From NCBI RefSeq assembly GCF_034119865.1, contig NZ_CP139421.1, positions 2,604,001-2,668,000 on the forward strand: DNA of 64,000 nucleotides, written 5' to 3'. Below, one piece after another: positions 1-7,399 of this stretch (position 1 is its first letter; each line of letters starts with the position of its first letter). A program made the position numbers and the translations under genes. Under the pieces are notes generated by a model. The model made no database searches and was not told the origin of the DNA. It worked only from the letters and a program-made list of their open reading frames with translations. Source of the stretch: Algoriphagus sp. NG3. GTDB taxonomy: Bacteria; Bacteroidota; Bacteroidia; Cytophagales; Cyclobacteriaceae.

Positions 1-449
1 TCATTAAGGATATACCCTGGGTATTCCCTAATTGCTTCGTCAGGAGTAGGGAAAACGACTATGGGGTCTTTTGATCCTAATATTCATTCAGCTTTAAGCT
101 CTTCATAAAATGGAATGAATATTTGTGGATAAATATCTTGACTCTGAAATTCATCTATAATCCTTTTGGAAAACCCCACTGCTTTTGACTTAGAGTTGAC
201 ATTCTTTTCCAGAAGAACATCAATTAATACATTATAATCTCCGTCAAACTGCTTTTCGATTTCGCCATATAAAAATTCTTTGAAGTTTTTATTAAGACGG
301 TTTTCATTTAAAACGAAATGACCTAAATCGTTGAATTTTGTAGCTTCTACAGCTAAAGCTTCTACAGGATCAACATCGTTAAGCTCATTTGATTGGCAAG
401 AAAAGAACATCAAACAGCCAATTACCAGAAAATTTAAAGGTTTTTTCAT
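1..449 (-). pseudogene. Secreted lipoprotein gene with an in-frame stop, running off the left edge
   Basis: The intact 5' part (84-449) encodes 121 residues starting with a lipoprotein signal peptide: MKK, a hydrophobic stretch, then a lipobox ending FFSC with Cys18 as the likely lipidated residue. The rest is soluble, with a motif around YPQIFIPFYEEL near the C-terminal end. Directly after a TGA at 84-86 the same frame stays open to base 1 and reads a plausible continuation (LGSKDPIVVFPTPDE then IREYPGY). This indicates one nonsense change in a longer lipoprotein gene rather than a natural end. No function is recognised. A sequencing error or a tolerated truncation is possible. Confidence 0.6.
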
Positions 450-850
450 AAAATAATTTTAATAAAAGTTGAAATAATGATATCAAGGGTAAATATAGGA
501 ATTAGTTCAAAAAATTAAAACTAGAATTTCATTTTTTAGATAAAAAATAATTCTCACTAGTGCTCACCAGCTCTGATTTTTGATTGGTTTGAATAGGACT
601 ATACGTCATGATTCCCATTTAATCCTTACAATATGGCTAAATTCATAAAAATAGCACATCAATAGGGAGTTGTGGGAAAAAGCTCCTTAGCTTAAAACTT
701 GCTTATCGGTTCAGTAACGAAGTAGTAGTCTTGAGTAGAGATATGTGATTACTGAGGAGGGGGAGAGGGTGGTCTAAAAAATTCCGCAGGAAATGTAAAA
801 ACTGAACCAGTTTTTGTTAGATTCGTTTGGTAAAGAAAAAGGAGGATGCT
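450..850. other. Non-coding stretch upstream of the lipoprotein gene
   Basis: AT-rich DNA with no convincing reading frame on either strand. It should contain the promoter of the minus-strand lipoprotein gene, but no clear Bacteroidota promoter (TTG and TAnnTTTG boxes) was identified. A strong AGGAGG ribosome-binding site at its right end precedes the small frame at 851. Confidence 0.5.
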
Positions 851-967
851 ATGAGTGACAAGGACTTTGCAAAATTGATGGAAATTGCCAAAGAAAGGAT
901 TGAGGCAGCAAACTATACTCACACCAGTTCAGAGCAGGGGACAATTATTGCTACAGATATTCCCTAG
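851..967 (+). CDS. Small ORF, 38 aa, possible gene remnant
   Basis: The frame starts at an ATG five bases after a strong AAAGGAGG Shine-Dalgarno sequence and runs 38 codons to a TAG. The peptide begins MSDKDFAKLMEIAKERIEAA, an amphipathic helix, followed by a Thr/Ser-rich tail. No family is recognised. It stands alone in a region of repeats and gene relics, so it may be the preserved start of a decayed gene. The ribosome-binding site is the main reason for listing it. Confidence 0.3.
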   Translation: MSDKDFAKLMEIAKERIEAANYTHTSSEQGTIIATDIP

Positions 968-1794
968 TCGCCCTACCAGTACCCCACAGCAACAGTAAGC
1001 GACTATTACGGTCTTTTTATTTTCTTTCCACAATTTCAATTCCTGTATGGTGCGATTGAGAGCCCGTCACCCCTCTCGGTGTAGTCAATACCTCGTGTTG
1101 ACTGGGTGGGATTTGTAATTCCATCCTACTATTCTTATCAATTTGCAAATGGCTTTCTTGACCTCACCCCACCCCTCTCCTGAAGAGAGAGGGCGCTTTT
1201 TTAGTACTATCATCCAGATATCAGAATCAAAAGGTGTTTGATGGTTTCCGGATTTAAGCCCGGATGGACACAATAGAAGTTGGCTGTAACTATTACTTAC
1301 TTACTTGTTTTGGAAATAGACTTGTAGCGATAATTAAAGGGATGCTGAAATTTTTTGATTACATAAATTTTATAAAACACACACGTTGATCCAATCATCA
1401 TTTAGAGTTTGGCAGTGAATGCTTTAAATTAGGTTATTCCTAACCAGTAGGTGGCGGACTCGTTAGCCCGGCTAGCTTTATTAGAAAGAGTTCTAGGTTT
1501 AAGCCCAGAAGAATGCTCTAAAAGTTGGCTTGTCGTTTTCTACTAAAAGACCTATGTAAGAAAGGGAATAAAACGATGAAAAAACATACCCTGTACAGGG
1601 TATATTTCGCTGATAAGCAGGGAATTATTTGCATTTTTTACTAAAATCCGGTAAAAATCGGTACCCTTCCGGGAAGGAAAGAAAATAGCGGCTCTTGGGG
1701 ATGTTAGGGATGGCTGTAGTGTATGCAGTGGGATGTGCTATGGACTAATGGCAAGTTCGAGCCATAAATGATGATTTTCACCTCACCTCCTATC
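968..1794. other. Non-coding region with repeat fragments
   Basis: No convincing gene is seen. The segment at about 1071-1170 is a diverged direct repeat of about 2270-2365: both carry CTCGGTGTAGTCA, then GACTGGGTG and a shared TTTGCAA(A/T)TGGCTTT stretch. The short frame over 1085-1273 falls in this repeat and is not considered a gene. Confidence 0.5.
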
Positions 1795-1979
1795 GAGTTG
1801 ATTTCTGAGGAGTTTTTTGTTCCTGATGAGGGGGGCTGACAGGATTACATGAGGAGTGGTTTGTGAAGACACAAACCACGGCTGGGTGACATGACTTTGA
1901 GGAGTTTGAGGAGACGGATGAGGAGGCTACGGATGGAAGGGAGATTGGGGTGTTTTTGGCTAAAGCCTGGGAGGTATAG
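1795..1979 (+). pseudogene. Decayed C-terminal tail of an unknown gene (copy 1)
   Basis: Translation gives ELISEEFFVPDEGG then a TGA. After a short disrupted stretch it continues HDFEEFEETDEEATDGREIG and ends in TAG at 1977-1979. The same acidic tail is preserved without interruption at 6575-6763 and in a shortened form at 7008-7097, so these are three copies of the end of one gene. Here the frame is broken by a stop and an indel. The parent family is not recognised. The final codons include the GGCTAAAGCC core of the nearby REP-like palindromes (1958-1967). Confidence 0.5.
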
Positions 1980-1990
1980 CAATCCTTTTA

Positions 1991-2017
1991 TTGGAATGGG
2001 CTAAAGCCACATTCCAA
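1991..2017. repeat. REP-like palindrome 1
   Basis: Arms TTGGAATG and CATTCCAA surround a GGC-TAAA-GCC core, with one unpaired A on the right arm. This gives an 11-bp stem with a four-base loop. Confidence 0.8.
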
Positions 2018-2156
2018 TTGATATGGAGGGATTTTGATTTCAACCATCTATTGGAGACGGCGAACAGCATTCTGGATAAATAGCATGGATGTAAATTGAA
2101 AATCAACCAAACCGATAATGGGCTAAAGCCCGATGGGCGTTGGTGGTTTGCTCTTT

Positions 2157-2183
2157 TTGGAATGGGCTAAAGCCACATTCCAA
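2157..2183. repeat. REP-like palindrome 2
   Basis: Same sequence as the palindrome at 1991: TTGGAATG arm, GGCTAAAGCC core, CATTCCAA arm. It is followed by the conserved tail of the composite repeat. Confidence 0.8.
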
Positions 2184-2270
2184 TTGATGGCGGAGATTTC
2201 CTGCCGCTTCTAATCTGGAAATGAAAACCCATCAATTCCCTCCTGCTTCAGCTGGAGGGAGGTCAATCCC

Positions 2271-2562
2271 CCCTCGGTGTAGTCACATCTTTCGGGGTGA
2301 CTGGGTGAAGTTTGTAACTTCACCCTAATATCCTTACCAATTTGCAATTGGCTTTTACTACCTCCTCCCCTCCTTCTTCCCGATTCTCTCCGTTTTCGGG
2401 ACAGGCTCCCCGCAATAAAGCGGGGCAGGCATTTAGGAGAAGGCGCTTGGCTCTGCTCCAGATGGGATCAAGGATAAGAAGTTGGCTGGTCGTTCCCGAA
2501 TCGCTTCGCATCTCGGGATCTTCGATTTCAAAAACTAAAAGGCTTGAGCAAGAAACGAAAAA
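2271..2562. other. Non-coding region with repeat and hairpin
   Basis: The left part (to about 2365) is the second copy of the direct repeat at 1071-1170. A hairpin with CCCCGC and GCGGGG arms around AATAAA lies at 2408-2425. Frames on both strands here have no recognisable product and biased, repeat-like composition, so no gene is called. Confidence 0.5.
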
Positions 2563-2727
2563 AATGACACCATCCCAGCCCGCAGCCTGGCCCCTTCGCT
2601 AAAGCCACCCGCACCCTGGCTCCTCGCTAAAAAAGTCCACTGGACTTTTTATTGACGCTCAGCCCTACAGGACATTTTCTTTGCGCTTGGTCCTCCTATG
2701 CAGGGTGTTTTTTGGGGAAATGAGAGA
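2563..2727 (+). repeat. 165-bp direct repeat, left copy
   Basis: Nearly identical to 3847-4011 and in the same orientation. Both copies contain CCATCCCAGCCCGCAG, the inverted pair AAAAAGTCC/GGACTTTTT and CAGGGTGTTTTTTGGGGAAA. The two copies bracket the YhcG-type nuclease gene. Confidence 0.8.
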
Positions 2728-2818
2728 AAATTTCAAGATTTTAGACTGAATAGCCTGGGAATTTATGGGATTTGGGGATAGGTAGTGGCATAGTTCGATA
2801 TATTGGTTAGGCACGGTT

Positions 2819-3802
2819 CTATCCATCACCGGGTTCGTGGGCAAATAATTCGTGCAGCTTTTGTTGCAAAAGTTTCTTATTTGGAAGTTGGGTTTTATAC
2901 TCTGAAACCATGGTCGGGGAAAGGCTTCTGCTTAGTGCATATTCAACAATTTCATTATCCTTGTCTTTGCACAACAAAACTCCAATACTGGGATTTTCAT
3001 TTGCTCTTCGCACATCCCGGTCTAATGCTTCCAGATAAAAATTCAATTGCCCTAAGTGCTCAGGCTTAAACTTGTCTGCCTTAAGTTCGAATGCCACCAA
3101 ACACTGTAGTCCCCTGTGGTAAAAAAGCAGATCCATAAAAAAGTCACTGCTCCCCACTTGTATTTTGTATTCTTCCCCTATAAACAGGAAATCCTTACCA
3201 AGTTCAAGTATGAATTTTTTCATTTCTCTCACAAGTCCCCTTTGTAATTCACCCTCACCGTGTGGTTCAGGCAAACTCAGAAATTCAAACACATAGGAGT
3301 CTTTAAACGTATTGGACAGGTCTCGATCAGTTTCTCTCAACGCTGTCGAGAGTTTTGTATTTCCGATCATAGTCCTTTCGAAGAGGCTAGCGGAAATCTG
3401 TCGGTCAAGTTCTCTAAAGCTGTAACTTTCCTGTTTCGCAAGTCTCAGATAGAACTCCCTCTCTTCACTGGTTTTGCATCTTGAAAATATTGCCAGATTA
3501 TGCGACCAACTTATTTCTCTCAACAGTGTTGAGAGTTTTGGGAAAGCCTTATAAGTCTCGTAAAACTGTTTCATCCTCCAGATATTCTTGTCGGAGAATC
3601 CTTTAATATCAGGTTCGTTCTGTTGGATATAGTTGGCCAATTCTGTGACTACTGAATCACCCCATTCAGAATTTTCAAGTTTCTTGCAAATATGCTGGCC
3701 GATGTTCCAGTAGAGATTGATAAGCTCCGCATTTACGGCTCTAAATGCATTCGTGCGAGACTTCTTTATAAGTTGAATTATGTCCGAAAAGCGTTTGTCC
3801 AT
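2819..3802 (-). CDS. YhcG/DUF1016 family PDDEXK nuclease-like protein
   Basis: The 327-aa product has the two-part architecture of the YhcG/DUF1016 family. The N-terminal domain (about residues 5-150) carries ELINLYWNIGQHI and an IKGFSDKNIWRMKQFYETY stretch. The C-terminal PDDEXK-type domain (about 170-325) carries FFMDLLFYHR, then FELKADKFKPEHLGQLNFYL with the E-x-K catalytic pair. Members are putative nucleases often found with mobile or defence genes; the cellular role is not settled. The start is placed at the ATG at 3800-3802 (MDKRFSDIIQL) because the 32 longer N-terminal residues come from the flanking repeat. Two 165-bp direct repeats flank the gene, suggesting recent acquisition or mobility. 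Confidence 0.85.
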   Translation of the reverse strand: MDKRFSDIIQLIKKSRTNAFRAVNAELINLYWNIGQHICKKLENSEWGDSVVTELANYIQQNEPDIKGFSDKNIWRMKQFYETYKAFPKLSTLLREISWSHNLAIFSRCKTSEEREFYLRLAKQESYSFRELDRQISASLFERTMIGNTKLSTALRETDRDLSNTFKDSYVFEFLSLPEPHGEGELQRGLVREMKKFILELGKDFLFIGEEYKIQVGSSDFFMDLLFYHRGLQCLVAFELKADKFKPEHLGQLNFYLEALDRDVRRANENPSIGVLLCKDKDNEIVEYALSRSLSPTMVSEYKTQLPNKKLLQQKLHELFAHEPGDG

Positions 3803-3846
3803 AAAAGGCCTAAAGGAGTAAAAGACATCTGCAATAAAAGGAATAA

Positions 3847-4011
3847 AATGATACCATCCCAGCCCGCAGGCCGGCCTCTTCGCTAAAGCCACCCGCACCC
3901 TGGCTCCTCGCTAAAAAAGTCCACTGGACTTTTTATTGACGCTCAGCCCTACAGGACATTTTCTTTACGCTCGATCCTCCTATACAGGGTGTTTTTTGGG
4001 GAAATGGGAGG
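3847..4011 (+). repeat. 165-bp direct repeat, right copy
   Basis: Second copy of the repeat at 2563-2727, with only scattered substitutions. It covers the region upstream of the nuclease start and ends shortly before the 3' end of the KilA-N gene. Confidence 0.8.
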
Positions 4012-4079
4012 AAATGTGAAGGAAATGCGGTGTTTTTCGGTCTCTTCACAGAATTATATCTTTTAGCCCTCCTTTGCTT

Positions 4080-4901
4080 TCATTTCAGTTTCTTTATAGC
4101 GGTAGTATGACTTAAGAGTGACTTGATCTGGGTAATAGCCATTTCGTTTAGTTGGATAAGCCGTTCGCTCTGCTCCATCCCTTGATGTAGCAATAAGGCA
4201 TTGGTGCTCTCCATGTTGGATAGGACAACCAGTTGCTCAATGGCGGCATAATCACGGATATTCCCTTTAAGGTCAGGATTCTCGTTGCGCCACTGTTTGG
4301 CGGTTTTTCCAAAGAGTGCCATATTGAGCACATCGGCTTCACTGGCATAGATAAAAGATGCCTGTTGTGTGCTGATTGCATCCGGAATCAGGTTTTCTTT
4401 AATCGCATCGGTATGGATATGGTAATTTACTTTGGCAAGTGTTCGCTGGAAATCCCAGTCAAGTTTTAGGCGGTCATTTTCATCGTCTTTCAGTCGCTGA
4501 AACTCTTTGACCAGGTAAATCTGAAACTCGGGACTTAGCCACATCGCAAAGTGAAACGCAATGTCCTTGTGTGCATACGTCCCACCATAACGACCAGCCT
4601 TCACAAGCATACCAACTGCCTTTGTCCTGTCAATCCATTGCCCAACAGACATTATAAACCTGTTTGTTCCTGCTTCCTGTCCAATTACCCCGAATTCGGG
4701 GTAATTGAAATCCGGGTTGTTGATTTTTTCCCAAACACCTATGTATTCCAAGGTGTTTTTGTTGGTGATCCATTTCCCTATAAGTCCACTTCCCTCCCGA
4801 AATGAAGTGGTCATATCGGTCAAACTGATATAGTCCGTCTCGTTCTGATGAATGACCGAAATTGTTGATGTGTTGACGTTCAGTTTTCTGGTTTTTGCCA
4901 T
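4080..4901 (-). CDS. KilA-N domain protein
   Basis: The 273-aa product has an N-terminal KilA-N domain (about residues 15-155), a DNA-binding module common in phage and mobile-element proteins. Visible family features are DYISLTDMT near the start, GKWITNKNTLEYIGVWE, and the block GRYGGTYAHKDIAFHFAMWL followed by SPEFQIYLVKEFQRLK. The C-terminal half is helical and not assigned. The start MAKTRKLNV at 4899-4901 matches the usual family start; an ATG 22 codons upstream is in frame and has an AGAGAG box, so it cannot be excluded. The gene sits between the YhcG-type nuclease and the HigBA pair. Confidence 0.8.
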   Translation of the reverse strand: MAKTRKLNVNTSTISVIHQNETDYISLTDMTTSFREGSGLIGKWITNKNTLEYIGVWEKINNPDFNYPEFGVIGQEAGTNRFIMSVGQWIDRTKAVGMLVKAGRYGGTYAHKDIAFHFAMWLSPEFQIYLVKEFQRLKDDENDRLKLDWDFQRTLAKVNYHIHTDAIKENLIPDAISTQQASFIYASEADVLNMALFGKTAKQWRNENPDLKGNIRDYAAIEQLVVLSNMESTNALLLHQGMEQSERLIQLNEMAITQIKSLLSHTTAIKKLK

Positions 4902-5003
4902 TTTAAAATCTATAGGACAAATCTCACAAAAGACAATGTGATTATCCGCAATGATGCCAGTAACCATATTCTCTCTGCTTTACTGGACGGAAGACCGAAG
5001 ACG

Positions 5004-5023
5004 CCTGCCTGCCGGCAGGCAGG
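5004..5023. repeat. Perfect 20-bp palindrome
   Basis: CCTGCCTGCC followed by its exact reverse complement, in the gap between the KilA-N and HigA genes. Related imperfect CCTGCC/GGCAGG palindromes occur in the intergenic elements near 22.75 and 47.0 kb, so it is probably a dispersed genomic repeat and not an operator for one gene. Confidence 0.7.
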
Positions 5024-5149
5024 GGTGACCGAAGTGGCCTTGACGCTAGTGTTTTCCGAATCCTATGATGCTTTTATTGTTTTACTGGCAGAAAAGCGGA
5101 TATACATAAAAAACAATATAGTTGTTTCAACTCAAATCACCTCAATATT

Positions 5150-5710
5150 TTAGCATAAAACCAAATCATCACTTAACAGTTTAACTTTAGGCTTATCCAG
5201 TTTACTAACAGCTTCTTTCACTTTTAACTTATCCTCGTTAGAGAGAAATACCGGCACCAACACTGAAATCTCAATTTTCAATAATCTGTTTATAACAATC
5301 AAGTCTCTTAGCGTAAATTGCTTAATACCATTTATAAGCTCTGACATATGAGTTTTGCTTCTATGCCCCAATATTAAGCCCAAATTTTCTTGGGTTAAAT
5401 CCAGCTCTTTAAGCTTTTCTTTAATTGCCTGTTTCCTTCTATCCAAGAATATTCTTTCTAAATCAGCAATGTATTCAGAATTACTACTCTCTACTATTGT
5501 TTGATCATTGATTTTATCGACATCATTCCATTGGGAATTTTCATATTTCTCTATAACTCCCCTTAGCTTATATCTTAAATTTTTAAAATATACATTATCC
5601 TTAGCAAGAAGTCTAAGCTTCCTGTCTGCAATGAGGGCTCTATCATAAGCTAGTTCACTAGTAATTACCCCCTTCTCAATTAATTTTTCTACGTCGAAAT
5701 CCGTTTTCAT
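5150..5710 (-). CDS. HigA-like antitoxin, HTH protein
   Basis: The 186-aa product has a C-terminal helix-turn-helix domain (about residues 95-155): IKEKLKELDLTQENLGLILG, then SKTHMSELINGIKQFTLRDL. This is the layout of HigA/Xre antitoxins, which bind the toxin and repress their own operon. The N-terminal half is a helical extension. It lies directly downstream of the HigB-like gene, and its ATG overlaps the toxin stop codon by one base (TAATG), so the two should be translationally coupled. Toxin-first order is typical of higBA. Confidence 0.8.
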   Translation of the reverse strand: MKTDFDVEKLIEKGVITSELAYDRALIADRKLRLLAKDNVYFKNLRYKLRGVIEKYENSQWNDVDKINDQTIVESSNSEYIADLERIFLDRRKQAIKEKLKELDLTQENLGLILGHRSKTHMSELINGIKQFTLRDLIVINRLLKIEISVLVPVFLSNEDKLKVKEAVSKLDKPKVKLLSDDLVLC

Positions 5711-6051
5711 TATTCTAAGTAACCTTTACTTCTTAACCACTTTTCAATTGTTGATTTATTGTTTTTGAATTCCCGTTCATATTCTTGATGGGTTCCCGCC
5801 CAAACTATTGTAGCCTCCCCTTCATCGTCATATTCAATCAATATTAATGTCCTATGAACACTAATATTAAAAAAGTAAAACTCTTCACCGTAAACGCAAT
5901 CTGCGTCATTTCGAATCTCACCTATTCTTTTCCCCTCAGACTTAAAGCCTTCTAAATCTTTAATTAACTTATCAATCTCCCGGCACAGTTTATTGTTGCC
6001 TAAGCTTTTCTTTTTTAATTTGAGTAGAATTCTCTTTCCAATTACTCTCAT
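5710..6051 (-). CDS. HigB-like toxin (putative mRNA interferase)
   Basis: The 113-aa product resembles HigB toxins of type II toxin-antitoxin systems. These belong to the RelE-like fold and cleave mRNA on the ribosome. Visible features are a basic N-terminal helix (GKRILLKLKKKS), an EIRNDADCVYGEEFYFFNIS core, RTLILIEYDDEGEATIVWAG, and a THQEYEREF turn near the end. The start MRVIGKRIL at 6049-6051 gives the family length; the 26 residues that would be added by an upstream ATG look unrelated. The HTH antitoxin gene follows with a one-base overlap. Confidence 0.75.
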   Translation of the reverse strand: MRVIGKRILLKLKKKSLGNNKLCREIDKLIKDLEGFKSEGKRIGEIRNDADCVYGEEFYFFNISVHRTLILIEYDDEGEATIVWAGTHQEYEREFKNNKSTIEKWLRSKGYLE

Positions 6052-6435
6052 ATCAACTACCAAAAATAAAAATATGTTCGGATTAAAACCGAACTTTTCT
6101 GATTTATTTTTAAATGAAGAATATATCATTCATTTTAATTGAGACATGCTGCCCCCTTACACTTTTCTAAAACTAATTCAAGTGCCAGGATGAGCTCATC
6201 CCTGTGCCACTTTGAGTTTCGCTGTGCCGGTGTATTTTCTTCCATTTGGTGTAGCCAAACTAATGAATTCATGGGCATTCCCAAGGGTTATAGGTTCTAG
6301 GATTTGTATATTTGGGCAGAAAATTTGCTGTATCCGCACCCTTTTAACCCTTTTTGATAGCTATAAGGTGTTTTTTTTCTTGTTCTTTTGCTTTGACGCA
6401 AAAGAACCCCGCCACGTCGGGCAGGCAAAAGGTCA
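6052..6435. other. Intergenic region upstream of higBA-like operon
   Basis: No gene is supported. It holds a 14-bp palindrome GGATGAGCTCATCC (about 6189-6202) and, around 6385-6410, an inverted pair TTCTTTTGC/GCAAAAGAA. The higBA-like promoter should lie at its left end, but none was identified. Confidence 0.5.
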
Positions 6436-6590
6436 AGACGCCAGCAAAGCTACCACCGCACTTACCAGCCGCCTGCCTCGCTGCTGCGTCCTTCCTGCCC
6501 GCCCACACATTAAACTAGAGTGCTAATTCGGTATTGTCTTGTCTAAGCAATAAGATGCTCTACTTCAGTCCAAGCTGATCTCGGAGGAGT
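6436..6590 (+). repeat. Direct repeat of about 155 bp, copy 1
   Basis: Shared with 6868-7022 at an offset of 432 bases. It contains AGACGCCAGCAAAGCT, GCCGCCTGCCTCGCTGCTGC and the stretch from CACACATTAAAC through GGTATTGTCTTG to the start of the gene relic at 6575. Confidence 0.75.
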
Positions 6591-6763
6591 ATTTTGTTCC
6601 TGATGAGGGGGGGCTACCCAGACTGCATGCCTCTCCCTATGATCCGGCTGTGGATCATGAGTGGCATGAGTTTGAGGAGTTTGAGGAGACGGATGAGGTG
6701 GTTACGGATGGAAGGGAGATTGGGGAGTTTTTGGAGGGGGTGGAGAAGGGGTATGAAGTGTAG
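6575..6763 (+). pseudogene. C-terminal tail of an unknown gene (copy 2, uninterrupted)
   Basis: An open 62-codon stretch ending in TAG reads LISEEYFVPDEGGLPRLHAS, then VDHEWHEFEEFEETDEVVTD and EIGEFLEGVEKGYEV. It has no plausible start and is preceded by repeat DNA. Its similarity to 1795-1979 and 7008-7097 shows that it is the preserved end of a gene whose body is missing here. The tail is strongly acidic. The family is not recognised; a mobile-element protein is possible, since the copies travel with repeats. Confidence 0.5.
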
Positions 6764-6867
6764 AATACTCTTGCCACAGTAAATAAATTGTGCCTTCATT
6801 GACAATTGACGATCTTTTTGGTTGTTTATTTCTGTCCTTTTGGCTTGGCCCAAAAGGACCAAAAGCC
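6764..6867. other. Spacer between repeat copies
   Basis: No gene is supported. Includes GGCTTGGCCCAAAAGGACC, part of a family of genomic repeats that also accounts for the reading frames seen here on the minus strand. Confidence 0.4.
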
Positions 6868-7022
6868 CAAGACGCCAGCAAAGCTTCCCCCCGCATATCA
6901 GCCGCCTGCCTCGCTGCTGCGTCCTTCCTCCCCGCCCACACATTAAACTAGAGTGCTAATTCGGTATTGTCTTGTCTAAGCAATAAGATGGTCTACTTCA
7001 GTCCAAGCTGATCTCGGAGGAG
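6868..7022 (+). repeat. Direct repeat of about 155 bp, copy 2
   Basis: Second copy of 6436-6590. It leads into another copy of the acidic gene tail, so repeat and gene tail were duplicated together. Confidence 0.75.
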
Positions 7023-7097
7023 TTTGAGGAGACGGATGAAGTGGTTACGAATCGAAGGGAGATTGGGGGGTTTTTGGCTAAAGCCTGGAAGGTATAG
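7008..7097 (+). pseudogene. C-terminal tail of an unknown gene (copy 3, internally deleted)
   Basis: Thirty codons read LISEEFEETDEVVTNRREIG followed by GFLAKAWKV and TAG. Compared with 6575-6763 the central segment has been lost in frame, apparently by recombination between two GAGGAGTTTGAGGAG-like stretches. The end matches copy 1 (AKAW.V) more closely than copy 2. GGCTAAAGCC at 7076-7085 lies inside the tail. Confidence 0.45.
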
Positions 7098-7108
7098 CAA
7101 TCCTTTTA

Positions 7109-7135
7109 TTGGAATGGGCTAAAGCCACATTCCAA
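7109..7135. repeat. REP-like palindrome 3
   Basis: TTGGAATG and CATTCCAA arms around GGCTAAAGCC, identical to the copy at 1991. Confidence 0.8.
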
Positions 7136-7287
7136 TTGATATGGAGGGATTTTGATTTCGACCATCTATTGGAATCGGCGAACAGCATTCTGGATAAATA
7201 CCATGGATGTAAATTGAAAATCAATCACACCGACAATGGGTTAGGGATATGGGCTAAAGCCCGATTGGCGTTGGTAGTTTTTCTTTA

Positions 7288-7314
7288 TTGGAATGGGCTA
7301 AAGCCACATTCCAA
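7288..7314. repeat. REP-like palindrome 4
   Basis: TTGGAATG and CATTCCAA arms around GGCTAAAGCC, second palindrome of composite copy B. Confidence 0.8.
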
Positions 7315-7399
7315 TTGATAGCGGAGATTTCCTGCCTCTTCTAATCTGGAAATGAAAACCCATCAATTCCCTCCTGCTTCAGCTGGAGGGAGGTCAATC

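Larger units (their letters stand above)
1980..2270 (+). repeat. Composite REP-like repeat (copy A)
   Basis: This block holds two full palindromes (1991-2017 and 2157-2183), a short GGGCTAAAGCCC palindrome at 2120-2131, and conserved spacer DNA. The spacer includes ATTTTGATTTCAACCATCTA and a tail ending in a CCCTCC/GGAGGG inverted pair. The same block recurs at 7098-7399 and, split in two, on both sides of the transposase gene at 10636-11076. All copies have the same orientation in the window. Confidence 0.75.
7098..7399 (+). repeat. Composite REP-like repeat (copy B)
   Basis: Same organisation as 1980-2270: palindromes at 7109-7135 and 7288-7314, a GGGCTAAAGCCC palindrome at 7251-7262, and the same spacer and tail. 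A short insertion of about 13 bases (TTAGGGATATGGG) distinguishes it from copy A. Confidence 0.75.

Noticed and set aside
2342..2602. 86-aa plus-strand and 63-aa minus-strand frames
   Set aside because: Located in repeat DNA with a biased composition; no homologous feature recognised.
5004..5023. Operator for the higBA-like operon
   Set aside because: The palindrome is downstream of the antitoxin gene, not at its promoter, and related copies occur elsewhere.
6594..6943. Overlapping frames on both strands around the gene relic
   Set aside because: They are out-of-frame readings of the acidic tail and flanking repeats; the in-frame tail explains the sequence better.
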